Source: Sphingobacterium sp. UBA7855
GTDB lineage: Bacteria > Bacteroidota > Bacteroidia > Sphingobacteriales > Sphingobacteriaceae
Assembly (NCBI GenBank): GCA_002500745.1
Contig: DLST01000016.1
Span: forward strand, 32,386-96,385
Direction: 5' to 3'
DNA: 64,000 bases
Position 1 is the stretch's first letter. Each line of letters starts with the position of its first letter. Below the pieces are notes generated by a model, which searched no databases, was not told the origin of the DNA, and saw only the letters and a list, made by a program, of their open reading frames with translations. This document shows, piece after piece, positions 17,820 to 26,646 of this stretch. Position numbers and translations under genes: made by a program.

Positions 17820-19145
17820 TTAATCAAATTGTGTTCTTCTAAACCAGCGGTCATTTAAGGTAAAGCCTATATTAAAGTTAATATAACGTTCACGTAAGAG
17901 GCTATTGCTGATTTTGCCCATTTGCCCAAATTCTGCTGAAAAGTTTATTTTAGAGAAAGCTCCCGAAAATTGATTTCTTGCAAACGGGAAACCAACACCA
18001 ACAGTAACAGCCATATCGTTGATATTTTGGTTACTTAGGAAATATTGCGTTTTGTTATATCTAAATCCAAGCCGATAATCTACTCGGTTCAAATACCTAA
18101 GCGAAGTGACATCGGGGGTAATTTGACCGCCAATCGCTACGCCGTAATTCTTGCGAAGCTCATTTTCTCCTTTTCTAGTCTGAAATCTCGACCAATCTGC
18201 GTATTTAAAATCAGCACCAACTAACCAGCGGTTGCTACGCGCAAGCGTGATACCGACATTATGCTTCAGTGGAAGGGTCAAATGTCTGCTACTGCGGTCA
18301 GAAATAAAGGTACTGTCCAACGGGATATTTTGGTTGTCCGGATCAGAAGAAGGGGTAGTTCTCGTATTAAATATTGTTGTTCTCTCTTTAATATCATTAT
18401 TCAATGAACCAGAGTAACCAAAGGTCAGTGAATATTCCTTATTTAATGGTTGCTCGTATTGTAAACCATAATCAAAGATAATACCTTGTATTTCGCGTTT
18501 ATTCTGTTGCTGGGTATTCAATGCTCCCGATGAAGGGAGAAATTCTACACGGCTATAATCATTTAAGGTTCCAAATAGATAAGACATGTTGGCACCGATA
18601 CTTAGGCCTTTCACGATGCGTACCCCCCAACCAGCATAGGCTTTTGTCAAACCACCTTCGCCGGTGAAAACTTTCGTGTAAGGATCAGCATTTGAAGTTC
18701 CTGTTGAAGATGTCCGATAACCAATATCGGAGTAGGGAAGAATACCCAAACTGATCCCGCCAAATCGTTTCATGGGGAAAGTCATGGTGATGTGGCTAAA
18801 GGCAAAGTCAGCCGTGTTATCTGATCTGGTTGTTGAATTTAATTGTGTGTAATTGCCATATAGACCAGCATCAAAGGTGGTAAACTGTGTGGCAGAGTAA
18901 GATGCAGGATTGCTCGGGTTGGTGTTGTATACGCCATTGATTCTTCGGATAGCGGTATTCACACCCCCCATACCTCTATATTGTGGCAATAAATCCTCTC
19001 GCATCTGACCAAGTCCAAATTGAGAGTAGGGTGATGCGGATGTCGTTTTTTGGGCAAATGCGGTAGTAGAACTAGCTAAAATTCCCCCTGCTAACAACAG
19101 TTGGAGTGATTTATTTCTTAGAGAGCTTGTAAAGCGTTTCTGCAT
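17820..19145 (-). CDS. Outer-membrane beta-barrel protein
   Basis: 441 aa from the ATG (a TTG two codons upstream is the alternative). A signal peptide ends near AFAQ at residue 32. The mature protein alternates short beta strands with Gly/Asn/Ser turns. It starts with SPYSQFGLGQMRED and ends in NIGFTLNDRWFRRTQFD, an aromatic-rich strand typical of BAM substrates. In shape it resembles PorV/FadL-like 14-strand barrels of Bacteroidota. The specific cargo is unknown. It is the first gene of a cluster with lptC and a ppiD-like chaperone, consistent with a housekeeping envelope role. Confidence 0.82.
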   Translation of the reverse strand: MQKRFTSSLRNKSLQLLLAGGILASSTTAFAQKTTSASPYSQFGLGQMREDLLPQYRGMGGVNTAIRRINGVYNTNPSNPASYSATQFTTFDAGLYGNYTQLNSTTRSDNTADFAFSHITMTFPMKRFGGISLGILPYSDIGYRTSSTGTSNADPYTKVFTGEGGLTKAYAGWGVRIVKGLSIGANMSYLFGTLNDYSRVEFLPSSGALNTQQQNKREIQGIIFDYGLQYEQPLNKEYSLTFGYSGSLNNDIKERTTIFNTRTTPSSDPDNQNIPLDSTFISDRSSRHLTLPLKHNVGITLARSNRWLVGADFKYADWSRFQTRKGENELRKNYGVAIGGQITPDVTSLRYLNRVDYRLGFRYNKTQYFLSNQNINDMAVTVGVGFPFARNQFSGAFSKINFSAEFGQMGKISNSLLRERYINFNIGFTLNDRWFRRTQFD

Positions 19146-19246
19146 GGTCAATCTATAAAATTGAGAAACTAATGTTTATTTAGTTTTAGTGAAATTTTCG
19201 AGTTATTTGACTCTGATATTAAATGTTCTTTGCTTTTAATCGCATA

Positions 19247-19254
19247 CAAAACTA
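19247..19254 (-). promoter_or_regulatory. Putative -7 box upstream of the barrel-lptC operon
   Basis: TAGTTTTG on the minus strand matches TAnnTTTG about 100 bases before the barrel start codon. The -33 position reads TTAA, a poor match, so support is limited to the -7 box. Confidence 0.3.
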
Positions 19255-19320
19255 TTCAATTTTTGCGAGCTTGTTAAGCCGATTTTGTTAAAAAAGGTTA
19301 AACGCTTATTGTACAGGGTT

Positions 19321-20304
19321 TTAGAAAAACTGAAAGTAGATTATGGTGAGTGTTATAATGGCGTATACGACCTCAAAAAACCATTTCTTTTTGGCATAAG
19401 TGAAATAGTAAGCCATATAGATGGCGATAGAAGGTGCACAAAGTAAAAAATGGGCTTCAGTTAGTTTTTTATTCCAGTAAAATGACACTACCGCCAGGCA
19501 TAACATAAAGAACAACAGTTGAAATGACTTGCGAATATGCACGACACTTTTAAAAAAGTTGTCTTTTAAGACCATTAAGAAGAGTATTAAAGTAAAGATG
19601 ACCGGTACAAGTACCAGATAGTCGACTAATTGAATACGGATAGCCGTAGGAAATTTGTACGTAAACGGCAGCCAAATCGTATAAAACTGCTCCATTTTGC
19701 CCATCCAAAGATAGATTACCGCCAAGATAAAATACACCGTGGCCAAGCCGAGTAGAGGGGTGATCCATTCGCGCCAGTTGAAAGGTCTGAAAATGAGTAA
19801 TCCTATCCACAGTAAGCCAAACATGCTTAAGAATGGAAAGTAGACCAAGCTTCCAATGCCTACAATCATACCAAGATCAAACATTTCGGCTTTAACATCC
19901 GTCTGCCGATATAAGGAGAGCAACTTGCTTAACATCCATATCGAAATAAAATTACAGATCAGCGTTGGAGATAGCACTAAAAATGGTAAAAACAGGCTGG
20001 CCAATGTCATGTACATCAAAGCGACCAGAAAGCTAGGTTTCCCGAGTAAGTTAAAATGGCTTGTGATGCGATTGAGTAGTGTCGCCTGGAAGATGGTTAA
20101 GATCAGCGTGATAAAAACATTGGTAGCAGGAGAAAGGTTGATTAAATTATTTTCTCCCAATAGATTGCCCAATGCAGGTTCAAAAATTACAGAGTCAAGT
20201 TTATCCGGAAGGTGCAAAAATATTCCTAAGCATAGCACAAAGCCTACGAGCGATAGAAATAAAATATTAATGGGTGAATAATTTCTAAACTGACTGATAA
20301 TCAT
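19321..20304 (-). CDS. DUF6427 family polytopic membrane protein
   Basis: 327-aa protein that is almost entirely hydrophobic, with about ten membrane helices. It belongs to the Bacteroidota family now called DUF6427, sometimes mislabelled beta-carotene monooxygenase. No catalytic motif is visible. An Asn-Pro-rich opening (FRNYSPINILFLSL) and a central FNWREWITP segment are typical of the family. It ends a block that starts with the ccm genes and lies 18 bases after ccmD, so co-transcription is likely. Function unknown. Confidence 0.78.
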   Translation of the reverse strand: MIISQFRNYSPINILFLSLVGFVLCLGIFLHLPDKLDSVIFEPALGNLLGENNLINLSPATNVFITLILTIFQATLLNRITSHFNLLGKPSFLVALMYMTLASLFLPFLVLSPTLICNFISIWMLSKLLSLYRQTDVKAEMFDLGMIVGIGSLVYFPFLSMFGLLWIGLLIFRPFNWREWITPLLGLATVYFILAVIYLWMGKMEQFYTIWLPFTYKFPTAIRIQLVDYLVLVPVIFTLILFLMVLKDNFFKSVVHIRKSFQLLFFMLCLAVVSFYWNKKLTEAHFLLCAPSIAIYMAYYFTYAKKKWFFEVVYAIITLTIIYFQFF

Positions 20305-20322
20305 GGTGTTGATAAATATGTG

Positions 20323-20532
20323 CTATTTATTCTTTTTTTCCAATTTGCTGATACGGCGATCGAGCAAGAAAAGAAAGAAAGCCAAACCTAGAAAAATGAC
20401 CAACATGACCAATACAACAACGTAGATCTTACCTTCGCTACGTAACCCAGTCGCCATTTCGACATCATCTTGTGCAAATGTGCTCAAAGTCGATAAGAGT
20501 AGTAAGGCGATTGACAATGTTATTTTTTTCAT
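20323..20532 (-). CDS. CcmD-like small membrane protein
   Basis: 69-aa protein with a cleavable signal or first helix (to about TFAQ, residue 20), a second membrane helix at about residues 36-58, and a short charged tail RRISKLEKKNK. This size and topology match the CcmD-family protein of Bacteroidota, which follows ccmC and helps release holo-CcmE in cytochrome c maturation. Position 146 bases after ccmC supports the call. Sequence alone is too short for certainty. Confidence 0.7.
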   Translation of the reverse strand: MKKITLSIALLLLSTLSTFAQDDVEMATGLRSEGKIYVVVLVMLVIFLGLAFFLFLLDRRISKLEKKNK

Positions 20533-20678
20533 TTGTTTAAAAAATTATTCGTATCGCTTTCAGTGTTATACAAGATTCGATACACGTTGTTTAAATTATA
20601 TAATACCCTGTTTTTTATGGATTAAGCTTTAGCCGATTTCTCTATTTTAGAAACAAAGCATCGGATTAGCATTCAATT

Positions 20679-21341
20679 CTATGCATTTAAATCTTTCTTT
20701 TCGAGCAAGCGTACCCTATAGCGCATAGTACAGATCCAGGTGGCTATTAAAATCCATCCAATAACAGAACTGTAGAAGGTCGGGCGTAGTTCGTTACTCA
20801 TTTGAAGATCAGCAAATGTGCCATTCCCCCCGCTACCAGGGTGTAGCGAATCTGTTAGTTTGGGTAAGATATAGATAAGTACAATGATAATCGGAAAGGC
20901 AAAAATATTGTATACTGCAGAAATCTTCGCTCTTTTTTGTTCTTCTTCCAATGCATTTCGGAGAACAAGGTATGCGAGATACATCAATGTTGCGATCGCA
21001 GAGCCATTTAGTTTCGGGTCGTTTGGCCACGGCTCACCCCAGGTGATATTTGCCCATAGCATACCCGTTGCAAGTCCTAAAAAGCAGAACGTGATACCCG
21101 TGTTTACGGCCTCTATAGCCATTAGATCATAGGCTTGTTTTCCGGTATTGAGGTATTTAATGCTGTATACTACAGAAACCAAATACATCGAAATCATAGC
21201 AAACCACATCGGAACATGAAAATAGACATTACGTATGCTTTCATGTAGGATAAATAGACGGGGAACAGGGCCTAAAAGCCCATTAATAATAACACCACAG
21301 ATAATCACTACCGCTAATACTTTCCACCATTTTTTTCTCAT
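20679..21341 (-). CDS. ccmC: Heme exporter/handling protein CcmC
   Basis: 220-aa inner-membrane protein with six helices, a member of the heme-handling protein family. CcmC loads heme onto CcmE in the system I cytochrome c pathway. The family elements are the opening PRLFILHESIRNVYFHVPMW, with one conserved His, and the tryptophan-rich periplasmic segment MLWANITWGEPWPNDPKLNG. The classical WGxWWxWD motif is altered to WGEPWPND; this may simply be the Bacteroidota form. It lies between ccmB and ccmD. Confidence 0.9.
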   Translation of the reverse strand: MRKKWWKVLAVVIICGVIINGLLGPVPRLFILHESIRNVYFHVPMWFAMISMYLVSVVYSIKYLNTGKQAYDLMAIEAVNTGITFCFLGLATGMLWANITWGEPWPNDPKLNGSAIATLMYLAYLVLRNALEEEQKRAKISAVYNIFAFPIIIVLIYILPKLTDSLHPGSGGNGTFADLQMSNELRPTFYSSVIGWILIATWICTMRYRVRLLEKKDLNA

Positions 21342-21378
21342 GGTTATATTGAATTTAGTTTTTCGTCAATGCTTCTAT

Positions 21379-22038
21379 TTAATCTCGCCAAAGGTACGGA
21401 AATAACAACAAAGAAATAGTGATGGTGATTACATTAATTGCGAGTAATACGATTATTTCTTTACTGCTTGAAGCTCTTTCCAAACCTTCAATTGCATTGC
21501 GAGATAGCTTTATTAAGACGATCAATAGGGGGATAATTGCTGGAAAACTAAGTATTGCCATTAGCGTACTGTTGTTTCCTGCTTTGGAGCTAATTCCAGA
21601 AATCATGGTAAATACAGTGGAAAAGCTAATGCTTCCGAGCATGACCGATAAGAAGTAGAGTATCGGATCGCCGATGGGATTTTTGAAAATGGTTGAATAC
21701 ACAAAATAGGCGATGGTAGCCAATAGTATCATCACCATCATATTGTAGATGATTTTTGCTAAAATGATCGCTCTAGGATCAACTAGTGAGTAGTAGTACA
21801 GTTGACGGTTGGGGTTTTCTTGGACGAAGCTTTTGTTGATCGCATTGATTGAAGCGAAAAGCATAATAATCCAAAACAATGCATTCCAAGTAGTCGTATC
21901 AACTGATTTAAATGCTTGATAGCAGACGAAAACAGTTGATACGACATATAGTAGAATTCCGTTAATAGCATATTTTGAACGCCATTCCAGAATGATGTCT
22001 TTCCGAATTAAAGTTTTTACTTGTTGCATCAACGTCAT
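21379..22038 (-). CDS. ccmB: Heme exporter subunit CcmB
   Basis: 219-aa inner-membrane permease with six helices that partners the CcmA ATPase; CcmAB drives release of holo-CcmE from CcmC. The opening QQVKTLIRKDIILEWRSKY and the segment NKSFVQENPNRQLYYYSLVDP are family marks. Two ATG codons, at 22038 and 22029, are possible starts. A promoter box ends seven bases before the first, so the message may be leaderless or nearly so. No ccmA, ccmE or ccmF gene is seen in the window. Confidence 0.88.
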   Translation of the reverse strand: MTLMQQVKTLIRKDIILEWRSKYAINGILLYVVSTVFVCYQAFKSVDTTTWNALFWIIMLFASINAINKSFVQENPNRQLYYYSLVDPRAIILAKIIYNMMVMILLATIAYFVYSTIFKNPIGDPILYFLSVMLGSISFSTVFTMISGISSKAGNNSTLMAILSFPAIIPLLIVLIKLSRNAIEGLERASSSKEIIVLLAINVITITISLLLFPYLWRD

Positions 22039-22044
22039 ATGCAG

Positions 22045-22052
22045 CAAAGATA
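22045..22052 (-). promoter_or_regulatory. Putative -7 box of the ccmB promoter
   Basis: TATCTTTG on the minus strand matches TAnnTTTG exactly and ends seven bases before the first ATG of ccmB. No TTTG box is found at the expected -33 spacing. Confidence 0.4.
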
Positions 22053-22116
22053 CAAATGTATTTTAACCACGATAGTGACCAGCAACATCAATTCCTAAAA
22101 AAGACGTTATTTTTAC

Positions 22117-22515
22117 TTATACGTTAGAAATTTTAGACTTCGCAGCATCAGTTGTATCATCGATTTTGCTTGCCAAGTTTTGAGCTGCGCCGTTAGCGTG
22201 TTCTAAAGCTTCTCTGCCAGCTTCTTTCGCCTTGTTTTTTAGTGCATCCGCATCCTCTGTCGCCTTGTTGAAGGCAGCCTGAGCTTTCGATTTTAAATTA
22301 TCTAATTCAGATGAAGCTTTATTGGCTAATTTTTGTGCTTTCTTAGCTTCTTTCTTAGAAAGATCTTTCAATGATTTAGTTAAGCTCTTAATGCCATCAT
22401 TTGCACGATCTAACTGTTTTTTTCCGTCATCAGTTCCTAAAAGATACCATGCAGCAGCTCCCGCAGCCAATCCTACCAAAGCAAATGCTACTAATCCATT
22501 TTTGCTATTTTTCAT
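22117..22515 (-). CDS. YtxH-domain protein
   Basis: 132-aa small protein. An N-terminal membrane helix with a Gly/Ala-rich face (AFALVGLAAGAAAWYLLG) is followed by DDGKKQ and a long, charged Ala/Lys-rich coiled coil reminiscent of late-embryogenesis-abundant and YtxH proteins. Such proteins are usually general stress proteins tethered to the membrane. It has its own intergenic regions on both sides. Its exact role is not known. Confidence 0.8.
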   Translation of the reverse strand: MKNSKNGLVAFALVGLAAGAAAWYLLGTDDGKKQLDRANDGIKSLTKSLKDLSKKEAKKAQKLANKASSELDNLKSKAQAAFNKATEDADALKNKAKEAGREALEHANGAAQNLASKIDDTTDAAKSKISNV

Positions 22516-22618
22516 AATTCCTCTATTTTGTTATATATTCAAATGATAATCAAGTATGATACCAAATGAACAATCACAGGGTGATTTTGTTTAAAAAGAA
22601 TCAATAATTAACAAAATT

Positions 22619-24454
22619 TTACATATCGATCTTTTGCTGTTTCGATTGGAGGTTGTAGAGGTGTTGATAGAGGCCGCTTTCTTTTTGGAGCAGCTCAAAG
22701 TGGGTGCCGCTTTCCGATACGATGCCGTTTTCGACAACGATAATTTTATCGGCATCGATGATGGTAGATAATCTATGCGCAATGATAATCGAAGTACGTC
22801 CGCGCATTAATTCTTCCAATGCCTCTTGTACCTGGCGCTCAGATTCTGAATCTAGTGATGAAGTGGCCTCGTCTAAGATAAGAATGGCAGGGTCTTTTAA
22901 CAGTGCGCGTGCAATAGCTATTCGCTGGCGTTGCCCGCCAGAGAGTTTAACGCCACGTTCCCCAACGAGCGTGTTATAGCCTTCCGGGAAATTCAGGATA
23001 AATTGGTGTGCATTGGCACGTTTAGCAGCGGCAATAACTTCGTCTTCTGATGCATCGAGTTTGCCATACGCAATATTTTCGCGTATAGTTCCTCCAAACA
23101 GCAATACATCCTGCGGTACAATAGCGACCTGATTACGGATATCGCTTAATGTGAAATCGGATGCTGGTCTGTCGTCGTAGCAGACTTCACCTGTATTGAC
23201 CGTGTAGAATTGTAAGATCAATGAAGCGATTGTTGATTTTCCTGTACCACTTGGTCCGACTATGGCAATTTTATCTCCTGCATGGGCTGTAAAGTTGATG
23301 TCTTTTAGAATTTCAATATCGGGACGACTTGGGTAGGCAAAGGAAACATGATTGAAGCTTAGTTTGCCGGTCATTATTTGGTGAACTTCTTTACAATTCG
23401 GCTTCACATTGAGGTTTTCTTGAGGTTCATCCAAAATTTCCAAAATGCGTTCACTTGCCCCTAAGGAGCGTTGGATATTGGCGTAGAGTTCAGGAAAACT
23501 GCCCATGGATCCTGCAACAAACATCGAGTATAGGATGTAGGTCGTCAGGTCGCCGACAGTCATTTCGTGGATAGCAACTAATGCTGCTCCATACCATATA
23601 ACAGCGATTACTGCCCCAAAAATACAGAAGATGATAAATGAAGCAAATGCACCCCGAAAAGTTGCCCCTTTGACGGCAAGTTGGACGACAGAATCCATCT
23701 GTCTGCTATAACGGTTGAACTCGAAATATTCATTGACAAAAGCCTTCACATTGCTGATCCCTAATAAAGTCTCCTGAACGATACTGTTTGATTCAGCCAT
23801 TTTGTCTTGGGCCTGTCTCGATAGTTCGCGGATAAATTTTCCAAAGATGATGGCCGCCACAACGATGATCGGTAAAATACAAAGATTCATGAGAGCAAGC
23901 TTGGGCGATACCCAAACCAATAGGAAAACACCAAAACAAAGACTGATCAACTGCCTTAGGATTTCAGCTAGTGTGGTGGTCAAGGTATCCTGGATCTGCG
24001 AAAGATCTGCAGACAGCCGGCTGTTTAATTCCCCAACACGACGGTTGGCAAAAAATTCGATCGGTAAGGAAATCAGTTTTAGATAAGTATCCTTGCGGAG
24101 GGCCGCCAATGTACGTTCTGCAATTTCAACAAAAATACGGATGCGAAAAAAAGAAACGACTGACAGAAAAGATAATATAATAAATGCAATGCCACCGATG
24201 TAATATACTTCTGGAGGAAGCCAGAGATATTTTTGCTTACCTTGAGCAGCATCGATCATTGCCCCAAGCAGCGCTGGGAAAGCTAACATGGCTAAACTGG
24301 ATAATACCAAGAAAAACATGCCTATTCCAAATTTAAACCGATAAGGTTTTAAATAGGTCAATAATTTTGCAGCTCTCAACAGGAGCTCCTTATTCAATTT
24401 TGGTTTTGGTAGATCCTCTTCTTGTTTATTGCCGCTGTTGAATCCTCTTGCCAT
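22619..24454 (-). CDS. ABC exporter, fused permease-ATPase (MsbA/LmrA type)
   Basis: 611-aa half-transporter. The N-terminal 330 residues hold six membrane helices. The ATPase domain has Walker A GPSGTGKST (400-408), Q-loop VPQD, signature LSGGQ (504-508), Walker B ILILDEATSSLD and switch AHRLST. It should act as a homodimer exporting a lipid, drug or peptide. It is similar in length to MsbA, but MsbA identity cannot be decided from motifs. A TACATTTG box at 24484-24491 could be its promoter. No cargo or accessory gene is adjacent. Confidence 0.9.
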   Translation of the reverse strand: MARGFNSGNKQEEDLPKPKLNKELLLRAAKLLTYLKPYRFKFGIGMFFLVLSSLAMLAFPALLGAMIDAAQGKQKYLWLPPEVYYIGGIAFIILSFLSVVSFFRIRIFVEIAERTLAALRKDTYLKLISLPIEFFANRRVGELNSRLSADLSQIQDTLTTTLAEILRQLISLCFGVFLLVWVSPKLALMNLCILPIIVVAAIIFGKFIRELSRQAQDKMAESNSIVQETLLGISNVKAFVNEYFEFNRYSRQMDSVVQLAVKGATFRGAFASFIIFCIFGAVIAVIWYGAALVAIHEMTVGDLTTYILYSMFVAGSMGSFPELYANIQRSLGASERILEILDEPQENLNVKPNCKEVHQIMTGKLSFNHVSFAYPSRPDIEILKDINFTAHAGDKIAIVGPSGTGKSTIASLILQFYTVNTGEVCYDDRPASDFTLSDIRNQVAIVPQDVLLFGGTIRENIAYGKLDASEDEVIAAAKRANAHQFILNFPEGYNTLVGERGVKLSGGQRQRIAIARALLKDPAILILDEATSSLDSESERQVQEALEELMRGRTSIIIAHRLSTIIDADKIIVVENGIVSESGTHFELLQKESGLYQHLYNLQSKQQKIDM

Positions 24455-24483
24455 ATCCGCTACTTCAAATTTTGTTGCGAGGA

Positions 24484-24491
24484 CAAATGTA
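24484..24491 (-). promoter_or_regulatory. Putative -7 box of the ABC exporter gene
   Basis: TACATTTG on the minus strand is an exact TAnnTTTG match about 30 bases before the start codon. The -33 box is not recognisable. Confidence 0.3.
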
Positions 24492-24618
24492 ACGAGATTA
24501 AAAACAATTTGCTATCATACTATAGTCAATTTTTTCACCAATAGGCTGACTTTTTATTATCCAATGGCTGTTTAACTTGTTGGCTATGGTGTCAATCCAG
24601 GCATTTACCTATTGTATC

Positions 24619-25179
24619 CTATATTTTGTCGTTCCGTAAAGGCTTGCTTTGCACGGATTGTTTAGCTTTGGCCGTGTAGAGTAGATAGCCTAAGACCCCG
24701 ATTACAAGTAAAGCAATATAAAGGAGAATAGTGCTTATACCTCCATTACCTGATGTTTTGTCAACTTGGCTACGCAATTTTTCGTTTTCTTTCTGAAGCT
24801 TGCTAATGGTGCCGATGTAAGCAGAAACCTGTTTGTCATAATCTATTGCCAGCTGCTGAAATTTGTCTTTTTCGAAATCTTTGATTTTAAGAAGTTTTTG
24901 TGTTTCAAGAAAGATATTATTATCGGTAATCACAATATCTTTAAGGATGTCGATACTCTTTTGCATGTCTCCTTTTGATTTAAATAGACCAAAAAGGCCC
25001 GTTTTTTTGGTCAGACTGGTGTCATAAGCACCAAATTTCTGTTGTCGGGCATTGAGTAGTTCGTTTACATGGTTCCGCTGTACTTCGTAAGCGCTGGAAT
25101 CTGGATTGGTTTGAGCGTTGACTTGTTTCAGGAAGCCGGATAGAATTGTGAGCAGAAAAAGTAGTTTTATAGATCTCAT
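24619..25179 (-). CDS. Exported coiled-coil protein with C-terminal membrane anchor
   Basis: 186 aa and not assigned to a named family. The signal peptide ends near residue 22 (QVNAQ). A helical region with a coiled coil lies at about residues 110-145 (YDKQVSAYIGTISKLQKENEKL), followed by a membrane helix at about 150-170 and a short Lys-rich cytosolic tail. This layout suggests a periplasmic coiled coil anchored in the inner membrane. A large inverted repeat lies just upstream. Function unknown. Confidence 0.65.
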   Translation of the reverse strand: MRSIKLLFLLTILSGFLKQVNAQTNPDSSAYEVQRNHVNELLNARQQKFGAYDTSLTKKTGLFGLFKSKGDMQKSIDILKDIVITDNNIFLETQKLLKIKDFEKDKFQQLAIDYDKQVSAYIGTISKLQKENEKLRSQVDKTSGNGGISTILLYIALLVIGVLGYLLYTAKAKQSVQSKPLRNDKI

Positions 25180-25259
25180 GTATGTTGAACAATTTGTATA
25201 ATCAAATATCTAATTTAAAACTAACGTTTGCGGTAAGATTTTGTTTTATTATCGTGCTT

Positions 25260-25458
25260 GTAATCCGGTCGTAGCTGACTTCGCCCTTCGTTCGCCATCT
25301 GTTCGCCCTTTGTTCGGAAATTGGCTACCTTGGTTACACCTTGGGCCCACTGATTGTCCACCTAATCAGTGGACCCAAGGTGGGCAATCAGTGGGCGCAG
25401 CGTGGAGCGGCCCCGAATAAGGGGCGAAGCAGTTGCGAACAGATAGCGAAGCGATTAC
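25260..25458. repeat. Large nested inverted repeat, GC-rich
   Basis: About 200 bases in a gap without genes form an imperfect palindrome. The outer ends are GTAATC (25260-25265) and GATTAC (25453-25458). The flanks carry matching clusters of TTCGC/GCGAA units, including ATCTGTTCGC on the left and GCGAACAGAT on the right. The core is an 18-bp inverted repeat (25338-25355 with 25364-25381, one mismatch, 8-nt loop). A third segment, CAATCAGTGGGC (25385-25396), can pair perfectly with 25345-25356 instead, so two core hairpins are mutually exclusive. It is more GC-rich than the surroundings and has no T-run typical of a terminator. It may be a dispersed palindromic repeat of the genome or a structured RNA. 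Confidence 0.7.
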
Positions 25459-25496
25459 TAGTAGCGATGACCGCGGGTTGACGCTTGATAATTGTT

Positions 25497-26294
25497 TTAC
25501 GATACGGAATCCTTAAATTCTATGCGAATTACGTTGGAGTCATCGTCATGAAGTCCAAGGAGCTGGCTTGCATTGCCTTTATTGATGGCGATTTCGAGAT
25601 AGTTGGAAATGCCGAATAAGCACAGTTTTTCCCCTTCGCCTACTTCGTTGTAGTGCCAGGAAAGGTTGGTGATGGTTTCATTGCGTTTGAAGTAGAGTAC
25701 AAACTGCCGTCCTTTCTGTACCTTATTGAATAAATCTTTGGAGATGTTGGTGATGGCATTGCCAAAGGCATCCACATAAATGACATTGCCTCTAATCATA
25801 TCTTTATCAAAGATAGGCTGCAAGGTCACTTTTTCAATCAGCTGTTGCATTGGCGTTCCGACATCTTTGAGTTTTCCGCCTTTTGCGATGTGACAAGCAG
25901 ATTTAGATAGAATGTCTGCTAATGGAAAATGTAGATACCGCAAATCCTGCATTAAGTTGAGTTCGTAGAGTTCTTGCGGCTCATTGCCATTCAACAATAG
26001 GCTGAAGATACCGTTGTCGGCTCCAACAAAATAGTGATCATTATATTTCATGCCGATATACCTGGATTCTTCATGAAATAAGGTGTTGATCCCGATGATA
26101 TGGACAGTCCCTTTGGGGAAATAATGATAAGCATTTCCCAATACAAAAGCGGCTCGAGGAATATTAAATGCTGGGATCTCATGAGTAATATCAACAATAT
26201 TGGCATCAGATAACTGCGTTAAAAGACTCCCCTTTAGCGCTGCTTGATAAAAATCTTTATGTCCTAAGTCTGTTGTTAATGTAATTACTGCCAT
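25497..26294 (-). CDS. SAM hydroxide adenosyltransferase (SAM hydrolase family, DUF62)
   Basis: 265-aa enzyme of the fluorinase-related SAM hydroxide adenosyltransferase family, which splits S-adenosylmethionine to adenosine and methionine using water. Family marks are the opening ITLTTDLGHKDFYQA, the segment FVGADNGIFS, and the nucleotide-site region YVDAFGNAITNI in the C-terminal domain. The fluorinase-specific chloride loop is absent, as expected of the hydrolase type. Physiological role is unclear in the whole family. Divergent to phoH. Confidence 0.9.
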   Translation of the reverse strand: MAVITLTTDLGHKDFYQAALKGSLLTQLSDANIVDITHEIPAFNIPRAAFVLGNAYHYFPKGTVHIIGINTLFHEESRYIGMKYNDHYFVGADNGIFSLLLNGNEPQELYELNLMQDLRYLHFPLADILSKSACHIAKGGKLKDVGTPMQQLIEKVTLQPIFDKDMIRGNVIYVDAFGNAITNISKDLFNKVQKGRQFVLYFKRNETITNLSWHYNEVGEGEKLCLFGISNYLEIAINKGNASQLLGLHDDDSNVIRIEFKDSVS

Positions 26295-26646
26295 TATAAT
26301 CTAAATCCTAGATTGAATTGCTGTCGAATTCCCGTAAAATATACCCCGTAATTTATCCAAATAGAGAACAAAATTACTATTTATCAGGTGATTTGTAAAG
26401 CTAATTGGAGAACTTATTTTGATTATCTTTTCTTTTCGGTTGATATACACCGACATAGCATAAATTTCACGTATATTGACATGTTTGCACCTTAGACATT
26501 GCCCTCCAAATATGCATTCTTATTCTCGTTGTTTGTACGCGCTATATTCTTGGTGGTTTCGTTAGAATACGTTAATTTTGAATAGTGTTATACAGCAATG
26601 ATATTGTGTAATGGCTACAATCTAATTAATTCTAAATAGATAAAAT
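26295..26646. other. Divergent intergenic region, SAM hydrolase/phoH
   Basis: 352 A/T-rich bases between divergent genes. The only signal I can support is the promoter listed separately for the SAM hydrolase gene. On the phoH side TAAAATTTG overlaps the TTG start itself and has one base too many for a -7 box. I see no open reading frame or strong hairpin. Confidence 0.4.
26369..26399 (-). promoter_or_regulatory. Putative promoter of the SAM hydrolase gene
   Basis: On the minus strand TTTA (26396-26399) lies 19 bases before TAATTTTG (26369-26376). This matches the Bacteroidota consensus except for one base in the -33 box. It is about 75 bases before the start codon. Confidence 0.45.

Noticed and set aside
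25260-25458. CRISPR or tandem repeat at the GC-rich region
   Set aside because: The repeats are inverted and irregular, with no evenly spaced direct repeats or spacers.
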